Below are positions 39,336 to 47,830 of a stretch of DNA of 64,000 nucleotides, piece by piece. The DNA lies in NCBI GenBank assembly GCA_002307375.1, contig NTJI01000002.1:248001-312000 (forward strand), read 5' to 3'. Numbering within the stretch: the first letter of the stretch is position 1; each line of letters starts with the position of its first letter. Source of the stretch: Lysobacteraceae bacterium NML93-0399. Lineage in GTDB: Bacteria > Pseudomonadota > Gammaproteobacteria > Xanthomonadales > Xanthomonadaceae. The position numbers were made by a program, and so were the translations under genes. The notes under the pieces are model-generated. The model had not been told where the DNA came from, did no database searches, and saw nothing but the letters and a program-made list of their open reading frames with translations.

Positions 39336-40658
39336 TCAGCCCGCCTTGCGGGCGGGCATCGGCACCACGTTGTCTCCCATGCCCGCAAGTGCTGCAGCGG
39401 CTTCCTCATCCTGACGCAGCCGCTCTTTGGTCTCGCGGATGCTCGCGTCCAGAAGGCTTCCGATTTGCCTGAGCGGGTTGTGTTCCGCGTGGGCATAACG
39501 ATTAGTGGTCGAGGCCTGCGTGTGGCCTAGGGCCTTGCCGACAAGAGTGATGTTGGCCCCCTTTGAGAGCAGCTGCGTAGCGAAGCTGTGGCGGATGACA
39601 TGCGGGGAGACCCTGTTGAGCCGCGGCATGTCGTCGTCGCGAAGGCCAGCGTCCTTCAAGATCGCGCTAATGCTCCGCTTGGGGCTGGCGACCGGCTCGT
39701 CAGGTTTACGTCCGGGGAACAGCCACGGCGAATTAGCGCCGGCTCGGTTCTGAGCGTGCATTTCTTTGAGCAGCTCGACCGCGGCAGCCATCAGCGGGAT
39801 TGAATGTTGACGCTTTTGCTTGGTCTGGTGGCTGGGCTTGGTCCATACCTCGCCATCAAGGTCGAACTGCTCCCAGCGTGCCCGCATGGTTTCGCCCTTA
39901 CGGGCGCCCGTGTACACCAGAAGGCGTAGCAGGTTAGACGTGAGCCGGTGCGGGGAACGATCGCATGCCGCTAGCAGCTTCGCGGTCTCCATGTCGGTGA
40001 GGAACCGCTCACGCTTGTTCTCGGGATTCCGCTTGACCGCGGAGCAAGGGTTATCTGTACGGATTCCTTGGGCGATGGCCTCACTAAAGAGAGCCGAAGC
40101 TGTCGCCAGGACACGGTTTGCAGTAGTCGTCCCGGCGCTCACTACTACACCTTCCTTGTTGACCTTCCGCGCGGAGCGTTCGGCAGCACGGAACATCTGC
40201 AGAACATCAGCAGGCGCCACCTTCGCGGCATCCTTCGACCCGAGCATGGGCAGGATGTTGGCCTTCAGATAGCGGTCGTATCCCTCCTGACTGGATACCG
40301 ACAACTTCGGCAGAACCTCTTGGCGGTAGTGCTCGACAAGGCGGCGCACAGTCCACGCCTTTCGCGCTTCGGCCTTGGCGTTCGAGGGGTCTGCACCCAT
40401 CGCGATCTGACCCAGCAGCTTCTTGGCGTGCGTCCGGGCCTCGGCAACCGTCAAGTTCCCATAGCTGCCGAGGACATGCCGCTTCTTCTCGCTGCCAATC
40501 CGGTAGCGGATCGCGAATTGCCGGGCGCCGCTGGGCAGCACGCGCAGCTGGAAGTTCTGAACCTCCGTGTCGTTGTACTCACCGGGGGGCAGCACTCCGT
40601 TCACCGCAGGCGGCTGGGTGCCGTCGCAGAACGACTTGGTCAACTTGATCTTGGGCAA
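39336..40658 (-). CDS. P4-type tyrosine integrase
   Basis: The 440-residue recombinase has an N-terminal DUF4102 arm-binding domain (MPKIKLTKSFCDGTQPPAVNG), a SAM-like core-binding domain and the catalytic domain. Catalytic residues are seen in order: Arg (YTGARKGE), Lys (QTKQKRQHS), His-x-x-Arg (HVIRHSF), His (LGHTQ) and Tyr (TNRYAHAE). It ends about 230 bp from attR and is transcribed towards the island interior. It should catalyse integration into and excision from tRNA-Asn. Confidence 0.97.
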   Translation of the reverse strand: MPKIKLTKSFCDGTQPPAVNGVLPPGEYNDTEVQNFQLRVLPSGARQFAIRYRIGSEKKRHVLGSYGNLTVAEARTHAKKLLGQIAMGADPSNAKAEARKAWTVRRLVEHYRQEVLPKLSVSSQEGYDRYLKANILPMLGSKDAAKVAPADVLQMFRAAERSARKVNKEGVVVSAGTTTANRVLATASALFSEAIAQGIRTDNPCSAVKRNPENKRERFLTDMETAKLLAACDRSPHRLTSNLLRLLVYTGARKGETMRARWEQFDLDGEVWTKPSHQTKQKRQHSIPLMAAAVELLKEMHAQNRAGANSPWLFPGRKPDEPVASPKRSISAILKDAGLRDDDMPRLNRVSPHVIRHSFATQLLSKGANITLVGKALGHTQASTTNRYAHAEHNPLRQIGSLLDASIRETKERLRQDEEAAAALAGMGDNVVPMPARKAG

Positions 40659-40688
40659 TGCGGACTCTCAGGTGGGACTGGAGAGCCG

Positions 40689-40719
40689 CGTGGGGCCACC
40701 GTGGGGCCGGCGTGGGGAC
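40689..40719. repeat. Right end-repeat, possible integrase arm site
   Basis: CGTGGGGCCACCGTGGGGCC, then GGCGTGGGGAC, matches the left end-repeat at 29357 in the same orientation. It lies just upstream of the integrase gene, so bound integrase could also affect its own promoter. Confidence 0.65.
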
Positions 40720-40836
40720 AGCTCGGTATTTCTCCAGTAAACATAGTCTGGAGCATGGGGCCAGCAAAACGCAATGGGATCAGTCGCTTGGCGACATCAG
40801 ATCAGACGGTCAACCTGCGTACCACTAGCGGGACCA

Positions 40837-40884
40837 TGACTGTTAATCAGGGGGTCGTTGGTTCGAGTCCAACTTCGGGCGCCA
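40837..40884 (+). repeat. attR (48-bp direct repeat)
   Basis: It is identical to the last 48 bp of tRNA-Asn at 29266-29313. The 5' half of the tRNA is missing here, so this is not a second tRNA gene. Confidence 0.93.
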
Positions 40885-40891
40885 AAACATG

Positions 40892-40923
40892 AGGGCCGTG
40901 ACGCAAGTCGCGGCCCTTTCTTT
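40892..40923 (+). terminator. Original tRNA-Asn terminator, displaced by the island
   Basis: AGGGCCG-TGACGCAAGT-CGCGGCCCT then TTCTTT directly follows attR. This is where the terminator of the intact tRNA-Asn transcript stood before integration. Confidence 0.8.
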
Positions 40924-41159
40924 AACTCCGCTCGGCGCACTCCGGTTGATTCGGCTTCTAGCGATACTTGCCAGCAAGCGGCGACCTCGCCGAGACGACG
41001 GCGCGCAAACGACCGCAAGTGTCGCCTGCGCATTTGCCGTAAGAGAATGCAATCGAGCGTGAAGCGACTCGATCGCGCACCCTTGGCGCTGTAGTGCAGA
41101 TCGATGGATTTGTCTAACGCAAGTCGTATTGACGGCTCACAGCACTCGCCTGACGCGAA
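40924..41159. other. Gene-free spacer between attR and the pilin operon
   Basis: I see no coding frame, RNA gene or strong hairpin here. It is the 3' flank of the pilE-like gene. Confidence 0.6.
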
Positions 41160-41570
41160 TCACCAACACCCTGCGGTCGTAGGGGACTTCGCGCCGAGAT
41201 GATTGATCGTCAAATCACCGCAACTGTCCCCTGCCTGGGCGCCGCGTGGACGCGCTCTGAGCGTATAGCTCCGCGTATTGACCGCAGTGCGCGTAATTTG
41301 ATAATGCGGATCAGTCGAACTGTCGCACGCGAACGCAGCCGGCGAACCTTGATAGGTCAAGTTCGCGGTATAGAAACGTTCCATCTGTTGTGCAGCCTGC
41401 ATCAGGCAGGCGGTGCCACCCGCCCGACGCCCCTTGCGTACGTGCTCCTGATAACTCGGGAACGCGATCGCAGCAATGATGCCGATAATCGCAACGACAA
41501 TCATCACTTCGATCAGCGAGAAACCCTGAATATTTCGGGCGCGACTCGGCCTCGTAACACTTGCAAGCAT
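41160..41570 (-). CDS. pilE: Type IV pilin PilE-like minor pilin
   Basis: The 136-residue prepilin has the cleavage site QG then FSLIEVMIVVAIIGIIAAIAF with Glu5, and the typical FPSYQEHVRKGRR after the helix. A C-terminal cysteine pair (SCGDL...GCW) forms the D-loop. ATG 41570 follows GGAGG at 8 nt. It is the last gene of the fimT-pilV-pilW-pilX-pilY1-pilE operon, 2 bp after pilY1. Confidence 0.93.
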   Translation of the reverse strand: MLASVTRPSRARNIQGFSLIEVMIVVAIIGIIAAIAFPSYQEHVRKGRRAGGTACLMQAAQQMERFYTANLTYQGSPAAFACDSSTDPHYQITRTAVNTRSYTLRARPRGAQAGDSCGDLTINHLGAKSPTTAGCW

Positions 41571-41572
41571 GT

Positions 41573-44500
41573 TCAGTCCCTCCGAACTTCGCGCCAAGAG
41601 ACCCGATCCCACCGGGGCATGAGCGTCGCAGGCCCCTTGACATCTCCGCTGGTACCACCGACGAGCAGGACGCCCCTGAGCAGATTCGGAAGCGTTGGCA
41701 TGCCAACGCCAGGATTGATAGAACCCACTGGCAGGCCTCCGACAACAGAATCTTCGGTGCTGCCGTCCCCGTCGAGATCAAAGTACGACCCGCCCCCACT
41801 GGTTCCTGTAAATGCGTCGAGAGCATTGATGTAACCGCTGCCATCTGCCTCGCATGCGCTTCCGCGCGGCACCATACTCGCCGTCACAAGGAAGCTCGAA
41901 ACAATCTGTGCATCCTGCACGATCCGTTCGCCAGCGTCCGGCAGATTGATGTACCAGCCTTTCGAATTTTCGGGAAGCGGGGCTTTCGCATCGAACGTGC
42001 GGACGGCATATCCATCCATGCTCTGACCAGTGTTGCTCAGGTTGCGCCTGGTCAGCTCACTGATCCTGACCGGCTCTGTTGCCTGATCGCCCTCGTTCTC
42101 CATGAACCCATACATGCTCTGGACAGCCGAACTCGCAACACTGCTCGCGTCGGCATCCTCGGCCAGAAGATAACGTCCTGTCCCGAAGAAAACCCACGTT
42201 TTGCGCGTACGAGGGTGAGTAGACACTGTGATGCCGCTTGTAATGGGCTGCGCGACTTCATTAGCGCTGGCGGTGAACAGACGCTTGAAGGACCAGGACG
42301 CAGCCGACCGGGCAGTCAAATCGAACTTCCAGACGTTGCCCTGCATGTCCCCAGCATAGACGTAAGCCAACGTGCGCCCATCGCTGCCGTAAACCCCGGT
42401 CGCGGCCGACAAACCGTTCGGCAATGTAGCGCTACCCACACCGGTGTCGATCTCCCGAATAACTTGACCATTTTCTGCATTGAGAACGAGCAGAACTGCA
42501 CGATTGCGAGCGCTGTTTACACCGTTTCCGAGCACGACGATTGCGCTACCGTTCGCCGCATTTGCATAGAAAGGCTTACCCAGGACCAGGCCCATATTCT
42601 GACCCGGAGTCTCATTGCGTTCCCATTTGAAGAGCGCGGACGCACTGGCTGTGGGGTCTGTGACGTCAAGAGAGTACAACCCCTTGCCGCCCTTTCCGAG
42701 CGTGCCAACGAGAAAATTCTTGCCGGGAGTCACCCGCTTTTCACTGACGACAACCGGTCCGTCAACGAGAAACCGATGGGCATAATCACCCCGACTCAGA
42801 GTCGAGAGCCAGCTGAAATTGACGATGTTCGGAACGTAGGCAAATAGCTCCTCACCATTCGACGCATCAAACGCGTGCAACATGCCGCCGTTTGACCCAA
42901 CGAACAATGTATCCGAATCCTTCACGTATGCCGGCGACGATCCCACAATGTCGCCGATGAGCGAGGTACGGTTACGCAGGGTGCCGCCATTGCGGACTTC
43001 CAGTCCGGGCTTGCCCTTGATGTAACGGGCGTTCTCCTCGCCAGTTACCTGATAGTTTGCGGGCCCGCCCCCGCGCGCCAACGCATCCGTCTGCGTAGGC
43101 GTTGGAAATGTCGTGCCGCTGGTTCCAGGCAGGCCCGCGCTTGCACCGGATGCGGTATAGATATTGCGGCGATCCCATGCGGGCGTCGTCGACGACCAAG
43201 CAACTGTCTCCGAGGCGCCAGACCGTTCCACCGCCCTCGCCGTGACACTGCCTGTCCAGATACCGGACACATAACTCGCGTTGAAAACTCGCGTCCCGGC
43301 ATCGAGCGAAACCGAATTGGTCGCGACGTTTGAAAAGGAACTGGTGCGCTGCGCGATCGCCGCAAGAGCCGACGTTAGCCCTTCCGTGAACTCGGCTGGA
43401 TTGGAAGCAGCCACAAATGCGCCGCGACTGTTGACGGCCGCATGCAATAAATCGTCGATGCGATCGGCGTCCTCTCTGTCTGTCGGATCCTCCCAAGTAG
43501 CATTTTGGGGCACCTGAGCGACGCTGGACCACGGCTTGTTACCACGCAGACCGATCGAGATCCCGAAGGTCACCATGTGTTGCCAGAATGCCGGATTCGC
43601 AGAGGTGACCGGTACATTATTGACCATATCCGGTCGCAAGTCAGTTTTCCAATACTTCATCGCAACATCGGCCAATGTGTTGCTGTACCCGTCCCGATAT
43701 GGAGCGCTCGGCGAATACCGGTAACTCTGGCCATTCGGGCCGGTGATTGGCGAACCCGCAGTGTTGTCCTGGTTGCCTACGTCTACTCCAACATTGTTCC
43801 AATAACCATCGGTGGTCAAAATGGAGAAATTTTGCCGGCAGCTGAACTGCTCATTTCCCACCTGTGGGCCGTAAGGACCAGCAGCCGTGTCGAGGCTGAA
43901 ATAACGTCCTGCTGCATCAAGAGCATCGTGTAGCGGCGTCCCGCTGTATCCCATAACCCCGTGCAAGCGGCTGTACCAGGTCGAGCGGGAAGATGTATTG
44001 ATTTGCCCCGCACTGTCAACGAAGCGTCCGTCATTACCGTCGCCCACAGGAATGTTGAAGCGGCTGCCAGAGCGGTCCCAAATGGTACGGAAACCAACGC
44101 GAACCTTACCGTCCAGCGCCGAGAATGCCTCACTGGCCCCCGCCTTCGCCGATTTCATTCGGGTCCGGTGATAGGAGAACCAGGTCGCGTAATTTCTCAG
44201 CTCGCCTGCCAGCGAACGACTTGACGGTAGTGTTGAGGTGCAGTTGATCCACCCGTTGCCACTCGTCTCCGATCCACAACTGTTGGAAGACGTGGCTTGA
44301 ATATTATAGTTAATGTCTCTGTTATCACCGCGCCGAACTGCAATTCTGTACTGACCAGCCACAGTCGACGTTATTGGACATCTCGCCGAATTGCCCTTGC
44401 TGATGGTGCCTGCGCAGACCTGCGCGCCACCAGGCGCATACACCCAGATATTCAGATCACGACTAGAGGGCAAAGAAGCCGACGTATTGTTAAAGACGAT

Positions 44501-45232
44501 ATCTAAAGACCGCCCTGGCTGCATCGCACTGGTGTAGTGTTCGGATATCGAACTATTGCTCAACGTCCCAGAAAGCTGATTTTGACCATCGATTGGAACC
44601 CGTAGGACAGAGACAACCCCGTATTCGCTTCTAACGACATCCGACCCACCCTCCGTAATCTGATAGCGATAGTAGTTCTGGCCGTTCCCGAGATAACCAG
44701 CCGACTGCTGCGTGGGATCCTTCGGAACATGAAATGTCTGCACGCCGCCGCAGACCTGCCGCGCGCCGCTTCGATACTCGTCGACCGTTGCACTGTTGTT
44801 GTAGTTGAATCGCCCACAGCTCGACGCATCCCCCAAGTCGATGGTCGAGCCACCCACCAGATTGAAGCTTCCGTAGACAGCGCTGTAAGACGTGCCGCCT
44901 GACATCCGGACCCCGTCCGACTGCATCCACGGCTCATAGGTTAAAGCCGGGTTATAAGCCAACGAGTTGCGCGTATACGCAGTCGAAGCAACATTCGGCG
45001 CGCTCGTACTCGGCACACTGTCCGGCATATAGTCGAACGCCATGGAGCCGGAGTCATCCAAAATGAACAGGATATTGGGCGCAATGCGCGCGGCGGTCGT
45101 TAAAGGGTCGGTCGGAATCTGATAGTTGGCACTCGCAGGCAGCGCGAGCAGCGTCACTGCGCAGACCGCAGGGCCGGCCCACCAACAGCGCTGGACATTC
45201 CGACGATCATGGGAAGGAGTAAATGGCTTCAT
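41573..45232 (-). CDS. pilY1: PilY1 type IV pilus tip/adhesion protein
   Basis: PilY1 primes pilus assembly with the minor pilins and acts in adhesion and surface sensing. The product has about 1219 residues with a signal peptide (AVCAVTLLALPASA). A von Willebrand A-like region has a MIDAS-type DDSGSM near residue 58. The C-terminal PilY1 beta-propeller (from about 700; NGGMLHAFDASNGEELFAYVP) carries calcium-loop-like sequences (DLDGDGSTED) near the end. ATG 45232 is favoured, with GGGAG 7 nt upstream; 45238 is possible. The 5' half is visibly more AT-rich than the flanking chromosome. Confidence 0.94.
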   Translation of the reverse strand: MKPFTPSHDRRNVQRCWWAGPAVCAVTLLALPASANYQIPTDPLTTAARIAPNILFILDDSGSMAFDYMPDSVPSTSAPNVASTAYTRNSLAYNPALTYEPWMQSDGVRMSGGTSYSAVYGSFNLVGGSTIDLGDASSCGRFNYNNSATVDEYRSGARQVCGGVQTFHVPKDPTQQSAGYLGNGQNYYRYQITEGGSDVVRSEYGVVSVLRVPIDGQNQLSGTLSNSSISEHYTSAMQPGRSLDIVFNNTSASLPSSRDLNIWVYAPGGAQVCAGTISKGNSARCPITSTVAGQYRIAVRRGDNRDINYNIQATSSNSCGSETSGNGWINCTSTLPSSRSLAGELRNYATWFSYHRTRMKSAKAGASEAFSALDGKVRVGFRTIWDRSGSRFNIPVGDGNDGRFVDSAGQINTSSRSTWYSRLHGVMGYSGTPLHDALDAAGRYFSLDTAAGPYGPQVGNEQFSCRQNFSILTTDGYWNNVGVDVGNQDNTAGSPITGPNGQSYRYSPSAPYRDGYSNTLADVAMKYWKTDLRPDMVNNVPVTSANPAFWQHMVTFGISIGLRGNKPWSSVAQVPQNATWEDPTDREDADRIDDLLHAAVNSRGAFVAASNPAEFTEGLTSALAAIAQRTSSFSNVATNSVSLDAGTRVFNASYVSGIWTGSVTARAVERSGASETVAWSSTTPAWDRRNIYTASGASAGLPGTSGTTFPTPTQTDALARGGGPANYQVTGEENARYIKGKPGLEVRNGGTLRNRTSLIGDIVGSSPAYVKDSDTLFVGSNGGMLHAFDASNGEELFAYVPNIVNFSWLSTLSRGDYAHRFLVDGPVVVSEKRVTPGKNFLVGTLGKGGKGLYSLDVTDPTASASALFKWERNETPGQNMGLVLGKPFYANAANGSAIVVLGNGVNSARNRAVLLVLNAENGQVIREIDTGVGSATLPNGLSAATGVYGSDGRTLAYVYAGDMQGNVWKFDLTARSAASWSFKRLFTASANEVAQPITSGITVSTHPRTRKTWVFFGTGRYLLAEDADASSVASSAVQSMYGFMENEGDQATEPVRISELTRRNLSNTGQSMDGYAVRTFDAKAPLPENSKGWYINLPDAGERIVQDAQIVSSFLVTASMVPRGSACEADGSGYINALDAFTGTSGGGSYFDLDGDGSTEDSVVGGLPVGSINPGVGMPTLPNLLRGVLLVGGTSGDVKGPATLMPRWDRVSWREVRRD

Positions 45233-45234
45233 GG

Positions 45235-45783
45235 TCATGCTCCCGGATCCGGAATGCGGCTCATCACATTGGCTTGAACAACGACGTCCGCACGACCATC
45301 CGAGCGGCTGCGCGCGGTGATGCGATAGATCGGACTCTGGCAATCGAGGGTTACGTTGGTGGTCTCGCAACTACCCAAGCGCGCTGGCCCAGTCCCGATG
45401 TACTCAATCCAGTACTCTGGCGCTGCGGCCAGCCCCGCCTGGGAGAAATTGTAAGAGGCGGTTGGCACCCTCACCCAGGCGGCCGCTGCGCCCGTCGGAC
45501 ATACGCCGGCCGCGGTGCAGGCGCTACCGGCTGCCGGGGGGGTGGTGTCCCAGGCTCCCCCGCCAAGGACATCCTCATGCGCATAACGCAGCGCAGCTTC
45601 TGCAGCCTGGAATGCCACACTGCGGTCACGAACGCTCGCACTCATTCGCTCCTGCATCATCGAGCTGCGCAGGATCGCAATACCCAGCAACGCCGTGATG
45701 ACGAGCAGAATCATTACGACGACAAGAGAAATGCCGCGTTCGGAGAACGAGGAATCAAACGAAGAACGGCGTGACATGGTCAT
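45235..45783 (-). CDS. pilX: PilX minor pilin
   Basis: The 182-residue protein has the N-terminal PilX signature RGISLVVVMILLVITALLGIAILRSS and RSVAFQAAEAALRYAHE. PilX proteins usually lack a strict Glu5 and belong to the minor-pilin priming complex. Its stop overlaps the alternative pilY1 start, and its start is just after the pilW stop, so the operon is tightly coupled. Confidence 0.92.
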   Translation of the reverse strand: MTMSRRSSFDSSFSERGISLVVVMILLVITALLGIAILRSSMMQERMSASVRDRSVAFQAAEAALRYAHEDVLGGGAWDTTPPAAGSACTAAGVCPTGAAAAWVRVPTASYNFSQAGLAAAPEYWIEYIGTGPARLGSCETTNVTLDCQSPIYRITARSRSDGRADVVVQANVMSRIPDPGA

Positions 45784-45785
45784 GC

Positions 45786-46652
45786 TCACAGCGCCCTCGC
45801 ACGGACGTTGACAATGCTGGTGGCTGTCCGGGAGATCGGTGTTCCCTCGATGGCCGGACCATCCAACCTCAGGACGATCCGGACTGCGTCGACGGCGTTA
45901 GTGCCCGGCGCATTTGCATAGAGACCCGTGACCGTGTCTCGGTACTGCACAGTCAGCGCGCTGACACCCTCCACTACTTCCTCTCTGTCGCCGCCCTGCC
46001 TGGAAACGAAGAGCGAACTCCCCCCTCGTGAATTCTGGTCGACAAACCAGCGCACGCTCCGAAACCTTGCTACTGCGACGGTCGCCAGCGAGGCGTACGG
46101 GTCGGTACTCGGGTTGTAGCCGGCAGGCAGACCGCCATGGGTAACCACCTGACCACTGACGCCGGTCACGGTGACAAGGAACGTCTTGCGTGCGTTGCAG
46201 AGCAGCAGCACATCGCCAACCGAAAATGCGTCGCTCGCAGCGTCGACCTGACCAGTTGCCAGCGTCACGGAGTTCGCGTTCGCATTCGAAAGCCGATAGG
46301 CGCTGTCCTCGGCCGAGGTGACTTCCAGCGAGGTAGACGTTCCCGCCACCGGTGTGTCGCGATACGCCTGAACATTGGCGCCCGAACCCGAAACTTCGGA
46401 TGCGCTCGAACATGCCGAGCCACCAGCCGCACGCACGTCACGACCGATCAGCTCCAGCGCCACCCTGGCGCCCTCCTGGATGCGGTTAAGCCCCTCGTTG
46501 GCCGCGTAACTCCGTTGGTTCGACATGAAGACTGCAAACGCCGCGCCCACGACGATCAAGCCCAGAACCATCGCAATCATCAGCTCGACCAGCGCCATGC
46601 CGCGCTGGCCCGCCTTCGAAGCGCATCCTTCCCGTCCTGTGTTTCTGCTCAT
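45786..46652 (-). CDS. pilW: PilW minor pilin
   Basis: The 288-residue prepilin has the leader ending KAGQRG, then MALVELMIAMVLGLIVVGAAF with Glu5. SNQRSYAANEGLNRIQEGARVALELIGRDVRAAG is the PilW family signature. It overlaps pilV by 4 bp. It is part of the complex that initiates pilus assembly with PilV, PilX, FimT and PilY1. Confidence 0.93.
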   Translation of the reverse strand: MSRNTGREGCASKAGQRGMALVELMIAMVLGLIVVGAAFAVFMSNQRSYAANEGLNRIQEGARVALELIGRDVRAAGGSACSSASEVSGSGANVQAYRDTPVAGTSTSLEVTSAEDSAYRLSNANANSVTLATGQVDAASDAFSVGDVLLLCNARKTFLVTVTGVSGQVVTHGGLPAGYNPSTDPYASLATVAVARFRSVRWFVDQNSRGGSSLFVSRQGGDREEVVEGVSALTVQYRDTVTGLYANAPGTNAVDAVRIVLRLDGPAIEGTPISRTATSIVNVRARAL

Positions 46653-47146
46653 ATACGTGTCCTGGTGACGACCTGGCGATTGGGAAGCCCTCCGGCACGG
46701 CTGTCATCCCACTGCACGATGATCTCGCAGTCTGTCGGGCACGACGGACCGATCGCAGCGCACGTTGTGGTATCCGACGCGACATTAGCGAGCTGCTGTC
46801 CGCCGACAGACATCTTCAGGTCGATCATCCACTGCCTCAGATCGCGCTCCGCGCGTGAGCCGGTGGCACTCGGGATCGAGCAGCTCATCGCCCTGGTGTA
46901 GTTTCCGGAGCGATTCGCGCGCATCGCTTCAATGATCGAATTCGCCTGCGCCACGGCCATACTGCTCTCATAGGAACTCTGACCGCCACGCAGGGCAGTC
47001 GCCTGCAGGGCAGCAGTACCCAGCAATCCGATACCGAGCACAACGACAGCGACCAGCACTTCGATAAGGCTGACACCACGCTGCAGCGCAGGAGCCGACA
47101 TCGACCTGACCGTCCGGCCGAAAGAATGCCTCGCCTCGAAACTCAT
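46649..47146 (-). CDS. pilV: PilV minor pilin
   Basis: The 165-residue prepilin has a leader ending LQRG and mature VSLIEVLVAVVVLGIGLLGTAALQ, followed by RGGQSSYESSMAVAQANSIIEAMRANR, the PilV signature. ATG 47146 is chosen because GGAGG lies 9 nt upstream. It overlaps pilW at its end, and its start touches the fimT stop. Confidence 0.92.
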   Translation of the reverse strand: MSFEARHSFGRTVRSMSAPALQRGVSLIEVLVAVVVLGIGLLGTAALQATALRGGQSSYESSMAVAQANSIIEAMRANRSGNYTRAMSCSIPSATGSRAERDLRQWMIDLKMSVGGQQLANVASDTTTCAAIGPSCPTDCEIIVQWDDSRAGGLPNRQVVTRTRI

Positions 47147-47685
47147 GGACATTGCCCTCCTGCGCTGGCGCTTGTCGTAACGGGAGTTCCGCTGATCTGG
47201 ACATCGACCCGACGCACATTGTTGACGGGATTTGTAGTTGGCACGCAGACCGTGATCCGTGCACTGGTGCGAAGCAGCCCCGACGGGGGAAAGACAATAC
47301 CCGCGGCCGGGCCACTCACCTGCGCGCCGGCTGGCGCGGCGCTATCCAACTCGATCTGGAACGAGTTCGTCGTGTTGTCGCGTGCCCGCACGATCCAGCG
47401 CGACCATTCAGTCGAGTTGGCACAGGTCGTGCCATCGACCGTGGCGCACAGCGTCACGCGACCATTGCGGCGCACCGCCTCACTGCGAGCCAGCTGAACG
47501 GCCGAAACCATCTCCCCGGTCAGACCGGAGAGGCGCGAGTTGTTCGTCAGCCCCGTCATGGCAGGCACCGCGACGGCCGCGAGAATCGCAACCACGGCAA
47601 CGGTCACCATCAACTCGACGAGCGTGAAGCCTCGCGACACACCCACCGCCTGTCTCTTCGCTCCTTCTCCCCCATAACGCAGCAT
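47143..47685 (-). CDS. fimT: FimT/GspH-type minor pilin
   Basis: The 180-residue prepilin has the leader ending VSRG and mature FTLVELMVTVAVVAILAAVA. MTGLTNNSRLSGLTGEMVSAVQLARSEAVRRNGRVTLC is the FimT signature. It is the first gene of the operon; the promoter should lie in the 145-bp gap before the divergent kinase. It is similar in layout to the lone pseudopilin at 28628. Confidence 0.92.
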   Translation of the reverse strand: MLRYGGEGAKRQAVGVSRGFTLVELMVTVAVVAILAAVAVPAMTGLTNNSRLSGLTGEMVSAVQLARSEAVRRNGRVTLCATVDGTTCANSTEWSRWIVRARDNTTNSFQIELDSAAPAGAQVSGPAAGIVFPPSGLLRTSARITVCVPTTNPVNNVRRVDVQISGTPVTTSASAGGQCP

Positions 47686-47830
47686 CCCGATACCCCGCAA
47701 TTTTGTGAGCGCACCATACGGGAGTGCACATCGCCAACCCAGCGGTCACCGACCGGCGGCACTGCTCGTCGGACCAGCGGTCAAGCCAGGGATGGGGCAC
47801 GATATCCGCCAATCCACACTGGACTCCGCC

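Larger units (their letters stand above)
29266..40884. mobile_element. Integrative island in tRNA-Asn with arsenic and SulP cargo
   Basis: The element is bounded by 48-bp identical direct repeats formed by the 3' part of tRNA-Asn. It encodes a P4-type tyrosine integrase at its right end and an excisionase-like HTH protein at its left end. Cargo comprises a ParB-domain protein, repeat arrays, a SulP transporter, arsH-arsR-arsC-acr3, and an ImmA/DUF4411 pair. No conjugation or phage structural genes are present, so it would need helper functions to move between cells. Both ends carry matching GTGGGGCCACYGTGGGGCC repeats. Confidence 0.9.

Noticed and set aside
40837-40884. Second tRNA-Asn gene
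   Set aside because: Only the 3' part is present; the acceptor 5' strand and D-arm are missing, so it is the attR repeat.
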